DNA of 9,309 bases from Gemmatimonadota bacterium (GTDB lineage Bacteria > Gemmatimonadota > Gemmatimonadetes > Gemmatimonadales > GWC2-71-9). This document shows positions 1 through 5,404 of this stretch, piece after piece (position 1 is the stretch's first letter; every line of letters starts with the position of its first letter). The notes under the pieces were generated by a model. That model was not told the DNA's origin and made no database searches. It was given only the letters and a program-made list of their open reading frames with translations. The DNA is taken from positions 1 to 9,309 of the forward strand of contig QHUD01000156.1 in assembly GCA_003221085.1 (NCBI GenBank). Reading direction: 5' to 3'. A program made the position numbers and the translations under genes.

Positions 1-410
1 CGGACCGCGAGCAGAGCGGCCCGGGGGCCGCGCGCCCGTGCCCGCGCGGCGGCGTAGTGACCAGCCGCCGCGGCCCCGAGGCCGAGCCGTGCCTCCGCCT
101 CCGCCAGAACCGCGAGCGCGGCCCCGTCGCCATAGTCCTCGAGCCACGGCTGGCCTACGAGCAGACTGCGCGCGCGGTCGTAGCGCCGGGCATAAAGCTC
201 GGCCTTGGCACCCTCCACGATGGACATCGCGTTGAGTCGGGGCTCGCGGGCCGCCGCGGCCAAGAGCGTCTCCGCCGCGTGCCACGGCCGACCCGCGAGC
301 CGGAGCGATTCGGCGCGCTCGGCCGCGCGGTAGGGAGCGGTTTGAGCCGTGGCGACGGACCGAGGCGGCGCACCCGCGACCAGCAGCAGGAGACCGACCG
401 CCCGCCTCAC
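1..410 (-). CDS. Exported TPR/helical-repeat-like protein, partial (C-terminus off the left edge)
   Basis: This open frame begins at GTG (410-408) and runs 136 codons without a stop to the window edge. The start overlaps the stop of the upstream GWxTD gene as GTGA, which suggests translational coupling; no separate Shine-Dalgarno is obvious. The product begins MRRAVGLLLLVAGAPP, a short basic and hydrophobic signal peptide, with an AxA-type cleavage site near residues 20-22 (ATA before QT) and no lipobox cysteine, so it is probably secreted or periplasmic. The mature part is Ala/Arg/Leu-rich amphipathic helix with a repeating pattern (AAERAESLRLAGRPWHAAET, then LYARRYDRARSLL, then LAEAEARLGLGAAAAGHYAA) typical of TPR-like units of about 34 residues. 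The family cannot be named further because most of the protein lies outside the window. The GTGA junction, signal peptide and absence of stops over 410 nt support a real gene. Its role is probably linked to the GWxTD lipoprotein. Confidence 0.78.
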   Translation of the reverse strand, partial: MRRAVGLLLLVAGAPPRSVATAQTAPYRAAERAESLRLAGRPWHAAETLLAAAAREPRLNAMSIVEGAKAELYARRYDRARSLLVGQPWLEDYGDGAALAVLAEAEARLGLGAAAAGHYAAARARARGPRAALLAV

Positions 411-1765
411 TGCCGGCCGCGCTTCTGAGCCATCACGCGTTGGTACTCGGCCCGCGAGAGCGGCGTCAGGCGGTAACGGCCAAATCCCGTATTGTCCTGG
501 AAAAAGAGCGTCAGCCGGAGCCCGTTGAAGGTCCAGCGGATGCCACGCACGCCAGCACGGGACATGTCCGTCGTAAAGTCGTACACGTCGTCGGGCTCAC
601 CCAAGGTGATGAACACCTCGCCCCGGTCCGTCAACCAGCCGGGATCACCCGCCTCCCGGAAGCGCTGGTTCGCCATCTGGAGCCGGCGGAAATACGCGTC
701 CAACGCTTCGTTCTCCGGCGTCAGCTCGACCGGATCGGTCGCCTTGTAGAACTCGCGCCAAGTCGTGGGCCGCTGGTCCGGGGGTGCCTTGCGCAGCTTG
801 TCCACCCAGTCCTGGCGTTCGAAGTAGCGCAGCAAGCTGAGCATCTCGTCGTAGTTGGTGATGGCGAACTGATCCGAGAAGCTCACCAGGAATGGCGCGG
901 CGCGCGTCGCGGCGCCGCCCGCGCCGATCCGTCCGATCTCGAAGCGCCCGGCGCCGACGGGCAGCTCGCCCGGACGGAGCAACGCCACCCCGCTTGCCAG
1001 CCCTTCGGTGCCCGCGAGCGCCACCGTGTCGTGCCAGATCTCGTGTCCGCTCTGATCGGTGGCACGCGCCAGCAGCCGCGTGCCGGGCCGATCGCCGTAC
1101 GCCTCCACGTAGAACCGCAAGGTGTCGGCGCCGTAGGACACGGTGGCGCGCGGGTTGACGAGCAGCTTCGGCACGTCGGATGCGCGCGTCCGCCCCCCGC
1201 CCCGATAGACTGCGAGCGGGGCGCTCATCCCCTGCCCCGCGAACCGCGGCACGGTGTCTGTGCGCTCCCGGTGTGTCGCCGCAGGACTGTTTCGATCCCG
1301 TACCGTGACGGTCACGGTGTAGACGCCCGGCGGCACGCCGAGGAATTGCTGGTAGATCACACTCTCATCGGCGCGAAGCGTTTCCTGGAAGGTGCGGACG
1401 CGCACCGCCTCGTCGCTCGCGAAGTTGCGCACCGAGCCGGTGTCGGCCCGGAACGCAATCTCCACATGGTACTGCGCGGTGTACGCGGCGCCGTCGCGTT
1501 GGAAGCTCAGCGCGTGGTTCGCGAGCGACAGGCCGAACACGGCGAGTGTGGAATCGGCCGTGGCGTCGGCCACGTAGTTGAGCGTCGCGACAAAGGGGAG
1601 AGGCGGTCCTGCGACGAGCAGGCCCATGGCGCCGTACACCGAGCCGGCATCGAACAGGGTGGAGACGACCGTGCCCGGCTCCGGGCGGGGCCCGCCGGCG
1701 GGACGCGCTGCGGGACTGCAGGCGACCCCACCGGCCAAGAACGCCACTGCCGCCGCTCGTCTCAC
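407..1765 (-). CDS. GWxTD domain-containing lipoprotein
   Basis: A 452-residue protein starting at GTG (1765-1763), with a GAGG Shine-Dalgarno about 8 nt upstream. The N-terminus (MRRAAAVAFLAGGVAC) is a lipoprotein-type signal peptide with the likely lipidated cysteine at residue 16; the lipobox is imperfect because the -3 residue is Gly rather than Leu. The C-terminal third carries the namesake GWxTD motif (GWLTD, residues 376-380), followed by the conserved RGEVFITLGEPDD segment and a WTF motif. It is preceded by a family-typical helical stretch (TWREFYKATDPVELTPENEA). The middle is beta-rich and may form immunoglobulin-like domains (for example the PPGVYTVTVTVRDR segment). GWxTD proteins are common in Gemmatimonadota, Acidobacteria and other phyla; their biochemical role is unknown. 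Anchoring at the cell envelope is inferred. It overlaps the downstream exported repeat protein and diverges from the kinase gene across 41 bp, so promoters for both directions must share that gap or reach into coding sequence. Confidence 0.93.
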   Translation of the reverse strand: MRRAAAVAFLAGGVACSPAARPAGGPRPEPGTVVSTLFDAGSVYGAMGLLVAGPPLPFVATLNYVADATADSTLAVFGLSLANHALSFQRDGAAYTAQYHVEIAFRADTGSVRNFASDEAVRVRTFQETLRADESVIYQQFLGVPPGVYTVTVTVRDRNSPAATHRERTDTVPRFAGQGMSAPLAVYRGGGRTRASDVPKLLVNPRATVSYGADTLRFYVEAYGDRPGTRLLARATDQSGHEIWHDTVALAGTEGLASGVALLRPGELPVGAGRFEIGRIGAGGAATRAAPFLVSFSDQFAITNYDEMLSLLRYFERQDWVDKLRKAPPDQRPTTWREFYKATDPVELTPENEALDAYFRRLQMANQRFREAGDPGWLTDRGEVFITLGEPDDVYDFTTDMSRAGVRGIRWTFNGLRLTLFFQDNTGFGRYRLTPLSRAEYQRVMAQKRGRQ

Positions 1766-1806
1766 TTGCTCAACCTCAAATCCGGGCGTTAGTTTCGCGC
1801 GTTCCC
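1766..1806. promoter_or_regulatory. Short divergent intergenic region between the GWxTD and kinase genes
   Basis: Only 41 bp separate the two start codons. On the minus strand a GAGG lies about 8 nt before the GTG of the GWxTD gene. On the plus strand no Shine-Dalgarno precedes the kinase ATG, so its mRNA may be leaderless or start very near the ATG. A small AT-rich patch (TTAGTTT around 1789-1795) could be part of a -10 element, but I cannot assign promoter boxes with confidence. The spacing implies overlapping, possibly mutually exclusive or co-regulated promoters. Confidence 0.4.
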
Positions 1807-2715
1807 ATGCCCAACGAGAACCTCGCCGGCCGGACCATCGCCGGTTATCGCCTCCTCGAGCGCGTCGGCGAGGGAGGCACGGCCGAAGTGTACCGCGCCC
1901 AGCACCCGGAGCGCGGGACCTGTGCGTTCAAGGTATTGCGGTCGCGCCTCGCGAGCGACCCCACGGCGGTGAAACGTTTTCTGCGGGAGGCAGGGTACGG
2001 CTCGCGGGTCGAGCACCCGGGCGTAGTGCGCACCTACGATTATGGCGAAGCGGACGGCCTCTACTACCTCGCGCTCGAATGGGCCGAGGGTAAATCCCTC
2101 GCCGAATACGTACACCGCGCCGGCCTCCTCGCTCCAGCGCTCGTGGTGAGCATCGTCCAGCAGCTCGCCGCTGCGCTGGCCGCCGCGCATCAGGCGGGCA
2201 TCATCCATCGCGACCTGAAACCCGAGAACATCACGTACGATCCCGAGTCGCAGCGGGCGAAGCTGCTCGACTTCGGCATCGCCCGCGACGCGGAGCTGCC
2301 ACCGGAAGAGCGCCTGACCCGCACGGGATTCTTCGTCGGAACGCTCAAGTACGTGGCCCCCGAGGCCTTATCCGGGGAGCTCGTGGACGGTCGGGCCGAC
2401 ATTTACAGCCTCGCCACGATCGCCTACTGGATGCTCACGGGACAACATCCTCACAGTGGTCGCACGCCGCGGGAGCTGTTCCAGCAGCTGCTCACGCAAG
2501 ACCCGGTGCCGCTCAACAAGGTCGTACCGGGCTTGCGCTTCCCCCCGACCTTCGAGTCGGCGGTGATGCGGGGCTTGGAGCGCGACCCGAGTCGCCGCCA
2601 GCCCACCGTGACGGCGTTCGCAGCCGAGGTCACGGCGGCGCTCGCCGGCGCCCCGACCCCCGAGACCGGGCTGTTCGCGGCGCTCAAGCGCGCCGTGCGC
2701 CGAAGGGACCAATAG
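1807..2715 (+). CDS. Soluble PknB-like serine/threonine protein kinase
   Basis: A 302-residue eukaryotic-type (Hanks) Ser/Thr kinase that is almost entirely catalytic domain (about residues 14-280). Visible motifs: Gly-rich loop GEGGTAEVY (21-29), the ATP-anchoring Lys42 (CAFKVL), a probable helix-C Glu61, the catalytic loop HRDLKPEN (134-141, Asp136), DFG (155-157) and APE (184-186). All key residues are intact, so it should be active. The activation segment LTRTGFFVGTLKYVAPE carries Thr171 and Thr173 in the same TxT spacing as the autophosphorylated pair of mycobacterial PknB. Unlike PknB it has no transmembrane helix, PASTA repeats or other sensor; the roughly 20 residues after the domain are short and basic. 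It is therefore cytosolic and presumably gets its input from partners. It is the first gene of a probable kinase-pyrE-EBP cluster. No Shine-Dalgarno precedes the ATG. It ends in three consecutive TAG codons. The substrate is unknown; the adjacent sigma54 activator is one candidate, by proximity only. Confidence 0.95.
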   Translation: MPNENLAGRTIAGYRLLERVGEGGTAEVYRAQHPERGTCAFKVLRSRLASDPTAVKRFLREAGYGSRVEHPGVVRTYDYGEADGLYYLALEWAEGKSLAEYVHRAGLLAPALVVSIVQQLAAALAAAHQAGIIHRDLKPENITYDPESQRAKLLDFGIARDAELPPEERLTRTGFFVGTLKYVAPEALSGELVDGRADIYSLATIAYWMLTGQHPHSGRTPRELFQQLLTQDPVPLNKVVPGLRFPPTFESAVMRGLERDPSRRQPTVTAFAAEVTAALAGAPTPETGLFAALKRAVRRRDQ

Positions 2716-2737
2716 TAGTAGCTAATACTACTACTAT
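2712..2737 (+). repeat. AT-rich perfect inverted repeat (hairpin) with triple in-frame TAG at the kinase-pyrE junction
   Basis: The arms are ATAGTAGTAG (2712-2721) and CTACTACTAT (2728-2737), a perfect 10-bp match around the 6-nt loop CTAATA. The left arm contains three consecutive TAG stops in the kinase frame (2713-2721). The right arm ends 2 nt before the pyrE ATG (2740). It is a sharply AT-rich island in GC-rich coding sequence. There is no T-run after the stem, so it does not look like a standard intrinsic terminator. It could modulate pyrE translation, process the mRNA, or hold an internal promoter (TATATA lies at 2735-2740). The role is unknown. Confidence 0.85.
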
Positions 2738-2739
2738 AT

Positions 2740-3303
2740 ATGTCCGCGTCCGTCCCGGCCCTCCAGCAACGCCTCCGTGAGCTCCTGCGGGAGCGCTCTA
2801 TCACTCGGGGGGACTTCATCCTGGCTTCCGGGCGCCGCTCGAGCTTTTACATCGACGCGCGCCGCACCACCATGTCGGGCGAAGGTCTGTTCGTGATCGG
2901 CGCCCTCGCGCTCGCGCGTTTCGCCGTCCGCGGGTGGACGCCCGACCTGGTCGGTGGGCTGACCCTCGGCGCCGATCCCGTCGCCTACGCCATCGCCGCG
3001 GCCGCCCGCGCTCAGGAGCGGACTCTCGATGCCTTCACCGTCCGCAAACAGGCGAAGACCCACGGCACCGGACGGCGCATCGAAGGGTGCTTCCGACCCG
3101 GCGCCGCCGTTGTGGTCGTGGAGGACGTGATCACCAGCGGGCAATCGGCCAGAGAGGCCATCGACGCGATCACCGCCGAGGGCGGACGGGTGCTGGGCGT
3201 CCTGGCCGTCGTGGACCGGGAGGAAGGCGGTCGGGCCACGCTGGAGCAGGCCGGCCATGCGGTCGAAGCGCTCGTGACTGCGACGGAACTCGGGTTGCCG
3301 TGA
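2740..3303 (+). CDS. pyrE: Orotate phosphoribosyltransferase (OPRTase)
   Basis: A 187-residue type I phosphoribosyltransferase. It catalyses orotate + PRPP to orotidine 5'-monophosphate + PPi, the fifth step of de novo pyrimidine synthesis, in the cytosol. Visible signatures: the N-terminal FILASGRRSSFYIDAR substrate segment (26-41), GLTLGADPVA (73-82), the flexible catalytic loop VRKQAKTHG with Lys103, Lys106 and His108, and the PRPP-binding motif VVVVEDVITSGQS (124-136), which has the acidic pair Glu128-Asp129. Length and motif order match the bacterial family. The ATG at 2740 places the N-terminal helix correctly but has no Shine-Dalgarno and directly follows an AT-rich hairpin, so initiation may be leaderless or coupled. 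No other pyr genes are in the window. Its stop overlaps the start of the sigma54 activator (GTGA). Kinase and pyrE are in the same reading frame, separated by three stops and six sense codons. Confidence 0.96.
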   Translation: MSASVPALQQRLRELLRERSITRGDFILASGRRSSFYIDARRTTMSGEGLFVIGALALARFAVRGWTPDLVGGLTLGADPVAYAIAAAARAQERTLDAFTVRKQAKTHGTGRRIEGCFRPGAAVVVVEDVITSGQSAREAIDAITAEGGRVLGVLAVVDREEGGRATLEQAGHAVEALVTATELGLP

Positions 3304-4676
3304 CACCGTCCGGCGGCGTGTGCCTGCTCGTCGTCCGCCTGAGCGATTCGTTCGGCGATTTCTGGCCGGCGCTGGCGCACGACATCGGCGTGGCGCTCGC
3401 GGACTGGACCCCGGGCGCCGAGCCGCCCGCACCGGACGCGGCGGCCGTGCTCGTCGCGGCAGGCGGGCACGAGGCCGATGTCGCGGCGTTCATGCCCCGG
3501 CTCTCGGACCTGCGCGGCATTCCCGTTATCGTCGTCGGCGCGGTCGGGTCGTATCGGCTCGCGGCGCAGATCGTCGCGGCGGGAGCGGCCGATTATTTCT
3601 CCCTGCCGGAGGACCGCGACGGGTTGCGAGACGCGCTCGCGGCCGCGGTGCAGCGCCGCCAGGCGGCCCTGGGCCGCGCTGCCTTGGCGCACCTCGAGGC
3701 CCAAGCGCATGCGTTCCGCGATATCGTGGGCGAGAGCCCGGCGCTCAAGGCGGCGCTCGAGCGGGCGGCGCGGGTGGTGCCGTACGGCGAAGCCACGATC
3801 CTGATCACCGGCGAAACCGGGACCGGCAAGGAACTGCTCGCGCGCGCGCTGCACTACGGCGGCCCCCGCGCCGCCGCGCCGTTCGTCGAGGTCAATTGCG
3901 CCGCCCTCCCCGCCCCTCTGCTCGAGAGCGAGTTGTTCGGTCACGAGCGCGGCGCCTTCACGGACGCGAAAACGGCAAAGCCCGGCCTATTCGAGGTGGC
4001 GCAAGGCGGGACGATGTTCCTCGATGAAGTCGATCACCTCGCGCCCGAGCTCCAGGGCAAGCTGCTGCGCGCGCTCGACCAGAAGTCCGCCCGGCGCCTG
4101 GGCGCCACGACGACCCGCCAGTTCGACGTACGAATCGTCGCGGCGACCAACGCCGATCTCGCCGCCGCGGTGCAGGCCGGTCGCTTCCGGGAGGACCTGT
4201 TCTATCGGCTGAACGTGGTCGCGCTCGAGCTGCCGCCGCTGCGGGAGCGCGGAGACGACGTGATCCTGCTCGCCGAATCGTTCCTCCGGCGGTTCAGCGC
4301 ACAGTACCAGCTCCCGCAGCCCAGTCTGACGCAGGACGTGCGGCGTGCGCTCCTCGCGCACCGCTGGCCCGGCAACGTCCGCGAGCTGCGGAATGCGATC
4401 GAGCGGAGCGTGCTGCTCTCCCCGCCCGGGACGCTCGCGTTGAGCGGGCTGATTGCCATGCCGGCGCGGTCCGGCGCAGCGAGCGCCCTGCCCTTCCCGG
4501 CGACACTGGCGGAGATCCAGCGCGCGGCTGCCCACGCCATGCTGGACGCGGCCGGCGGTAACCGCTCCGAAGCGGCGCGACGCTTGGGCATCTCGCGATC
4601 CCGCTTGCAGCGGCTGTTGCAGGGAGGGGAGGAGGAGGGGGAGAGCGTGGAGGACTCGGAGGTTGACCCGAATTGA
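3300..4676 (+). CDS. Sigma54-dependent transcriptional activator (bacterial enhancer-binding protein) with a degenerate receiver-like domain
   Basis: The frame is open upstream inside pyrE, but the likely start is GTG at 3300, giving 458 residues and a GTGA overlap with the pyrE stop. Residues 6-120 resemble a response-regulator receiver (beta strands at CLLVV, AAAVLVAA and IPVIVVG; then AGAADYFSLPED). The acidic pocket, phospho-acceptor Asp, Thr/Ser switch and the Lys of the KP motif are all replaced, so Asp phosphorylation is unlikely. The AAA+ domain (about 140-380) has Walker A GETGTGKE (171-178), Walker B MFLDEVD with Asp242-Glu243, and the REDLFYRLNV segment carrying arginine-finger candidates (Arg297, Arg303). 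The sigma54-contact loop reads GAFTDA (218-223) instead of the canonical GAFTGA. A Fis-type helix-turn-helix lies at 405-441 (NRSEAARRLGISRSRLQRLL), followed by an acidic tail. A sigma54-type promoter and palindrome lie just downstream (4704-4755), making the 4783-8117 operon the probable target. FleQ/VpsR-type regulators also have non-phosphorylatable receivers, so a ligand or partner input is plausible. Confidence 0.93.
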   Translation: MTPSGGVCLLVVRLSDSFGDFWPALAHDIGVALADWTPGAEPPAPDAAAVLVAAGGHEADVAAFMPRLSDLRGIPVIVVGAVGSYRLAAQIVAAGAADYFSLPEDRDGLRDALAAAVQRRQAALGRAALAHLEAQAHAFRDIVGESPALKAALERAARVVPYGEATILITGETGTGKELLARALHYGGPRAAAPFVEVNCAALPAPLLESELFGHERGAFTDAKTAKPGLFEVAQGGTMFLDEVDHLAPELQGKLLRALDQKSARRLGATTTRQFDVRIVAATNADLAAAVQAGRFREDLFYRLNVVALELPPLRERGDDVILLAESFLRRFSAQYQLPQPSLTQDVRRALLAHRWPGNVRELRNAIERSVLLSPPGTLALSGLIAMPARSGAASALPFPATLAEIQRAAAHAMLDAAGGNRSEAARRLGISRSRLQRLLQGGEEEGESVEDSEVDPN

Positions 4677-4703
4677 GCCACGTGCTGCGGCGCGGCTCAG
4701 TCC

Positions 4704-4728
4704 GTGATGTCCATCACATTGATGGACA
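4704..4728. promoter_or_regulatory. Nested inverted repeats, candidate activator-binding site (UAS)
   Basis: A perfect 8-bp inverted repeat, TGTCCATC (4708-4715) and GATGGACA (4721-4728), with a 5-nt spacer is centred at 4718. A second, overlapping one, GTGATG (4704-4709) and CATCAC (4712-4717), has a 2-nt spacer. It lies between the EBP stop and the sigma54 promoter, about 23 bp upstream of the -24 element. That is the expected general position of an enhancer for a dimeric Fis-HTH activator, though closer to the promoter than usual. With no following T-run, it is a poor terminator candidate. Confidence 0.6.
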
Positions 4729-4739
4729 GTGACTTAGAG

Positions 4740-4755
4740 TGGCCCGGCCCTTGCG
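4740..4755 (+). promoter_or_regulatory. Sigma54 (-24/-12) promoter
   Basis: The sequence TGGCCCGGCCCTTGCG matches the sigma54 consensus TGGCACG-N4-TTGCW at nearly every fixed base (A to C in the -24 box, final W to G), with the diagnostic GG-N10-GC spacing (GG 4741-4742, GC 4753-4754). Transcription would start near 4765-4767, leaving a leader of about 17 nt before the lipoprotein ATG at 4783. The location, in the gap directly after a sigma54 activator gene and downstream of a palindrome, supports it beyond the motif itself. Confidence 0.72.
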
Positions 4756-4782
4756 CTCCCTCAGACGAACCTTGAGCCCGGA

Positions 4783-5397
4783 ATGACTGACATGCACCGA
4801 CTGATTCCGAGTCTGGCGCTCCTCGTGAGCGCAGCCGCCTGCAGCAATTCAAGCGGCCCAACGAGCCCACCGCCGCGCGCGACGCTCCGCGTCATCGTGC
4901 AAGACTCTACCTACAAGCCCCTCCTGTCCGCCCAGGGCAGCTTCGTCGCGAAAGTGGGAGAGCAGCGCGAAGTGCGCCTGGTCTACCAGGGGAGCCTGCC
5001 GACCGACTCGGGATCGGAGTTCCTCCGATTCGAGGTGCCCGCCGACGGCCTGTATCGGAAGCCCGACGGCACGCCGTTCGGCCCCGCCGACTCGATCCGG
5101 ATCACGATCACGGTCGTCGACCCGAAGCAGTTCCTGTTCGACTTTCAGCCGTCGGGGCTCCAGTTCAACCCGAGCCAGCCCGCCCGACTGAGAGTGGAAT
5201 ACCACTATGCCGACCAGGATTTCAACGGCGACGGCACGATCGACTCGCGCGACGCGGCGATCGAGACGATGCTGTCGCTGTGGCGGCGCGAGCCTCCCGA
5301 CACGCTCTGGTTCACCGAGTCGGCAGCGAAGTCCGTGGAGTTGGAGGAGTTCGACGCCAGTATCCTCTCATTCTCACAGTACGCCGTCGCGTGGTAA
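4783..5397 (+). CDS. Lipoprotein with one EF-hand/dockerin-like calcium-binding loop
   Basis: A 204-residue protein of no family I recognise. The N-terminus (MTDMHRLIPSLALLVSAAAC) is a lipoprotein signal peptide with the lipidated cysteine probably at residue 20, followed by a Ser/Gly/Pro-rich linker. Residues 34-140 look beta-rich. Residues 146-157 form a textbook 12-residue calcium loop: Asp146, Asn148, Asp150, Gly151, Ile153, Asp154 and Asp157 occupy positions 1, 3, 5, 6, 8, 9 and 12, as in EF-hand and dockerin loops. Only one loop is present, so it is not a canonical dockerin. ATG at 4783 is used; ATG at 4792 is a possible alternative that keeps the signal peptide. It is first in the operon behind the putative sigma54 promoter, with a TPR gene 7 nt downstream. 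An envelope-anchored, Ca-responsive sensing or structural role is inferred only from the loop and its neighbours. Confidence 0.85.
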   Translation: MTDMHRLIPSLALLVSAAACSNSSGPTSPPPRATLRVIVQDSTYKPLLSAQGSFVAKVGEQREVRLVYQGSLPTDSGSEFLRFEVPADGLYRKPDGTPFGPADSIRITITVVDPKQFLFDFQPSGLQFNPSQPARLRVEYHYADQDFNGDGTIDSRDAAIETMLSLWRREPPDTLWFTESAAKSVELEEFDASILSFSQYAVAW

Positions 5398-5404
5398 GAG
5401 CGTC

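Larger units (their letters stand above)
4677..4782. other. Intergenic control region between the EBP gene and the lipoprotein operon
   Basis: This is the largest non-coding stretch in the window (106 bp). It holds the nested inverted repeats (4704-4728), the sigma54 promoter (4740-4755) and a short leader (about 4766-4782) with only a weak GAG/GGA-type ribosome-binding signal before the ATG. I see no intrinsic terminator for the upstream EBP gene, so read-through into the operon from the kinase-pyrE-EBP unit remains possible. Confidence 0.7.

Noticed and set aside
440..1792. Long open frame of 450 codons on the plus strand opposite the GWxTD gene
   Set aside because: It is an antisense shadow of a GC-rich gene. 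Its product has no recognisable domain and is Arg/Gly/His-rich, while the minus-strand frame has a signal peptide, GWxTD motif and Shine-Dalgarno.
2934..3299. 122-codon upstream extension of the sigma54 activator frame, inside pyrE
   Set aside because: It translates to Arg/His/Gly-rich sequence without any domain and overlaps the well-supported pyrE gene. The GTG at 3300 gives the usual GTGA coupling and starts just before the receiver-like domain.
3284..3299. GG-N10-GC match (GGAACTCGGGTTGC) at the end of pyrE
   Set aside because: The -24 element is CGGA rather than TGGC and the predicted start would fall inside the activator coding region. Such partial hits are expected by chance in GC-rich DNA.
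4621..4645. Purine/G-rich tract at the 3' end of the activator gene, possible G-quadruplex
   Set aside because: There are only three runs of three or more G with short GG runs between them, and the tract is explained by codons for an acidic, Gly-rich tail. It is not strong enough to call a structure.
4708..4728. Inverted repeat read as an intrinsic terminator of the activator gene
   Set aside because: No T-run follows on the plus strand and the sigma54 promoter comes directly after it, so an operator or enhancer site is the better explanation.
5207..5404. Upstream extension of the TPR protein frame into the lipoprotein gene
   Set aside because: The extra residues are Ser/Arg-rich with no TPR pattern, and the overlap with the lipoprotein coding frame is nearly 200 bp. 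GTG 5405 fits the operon spacing.
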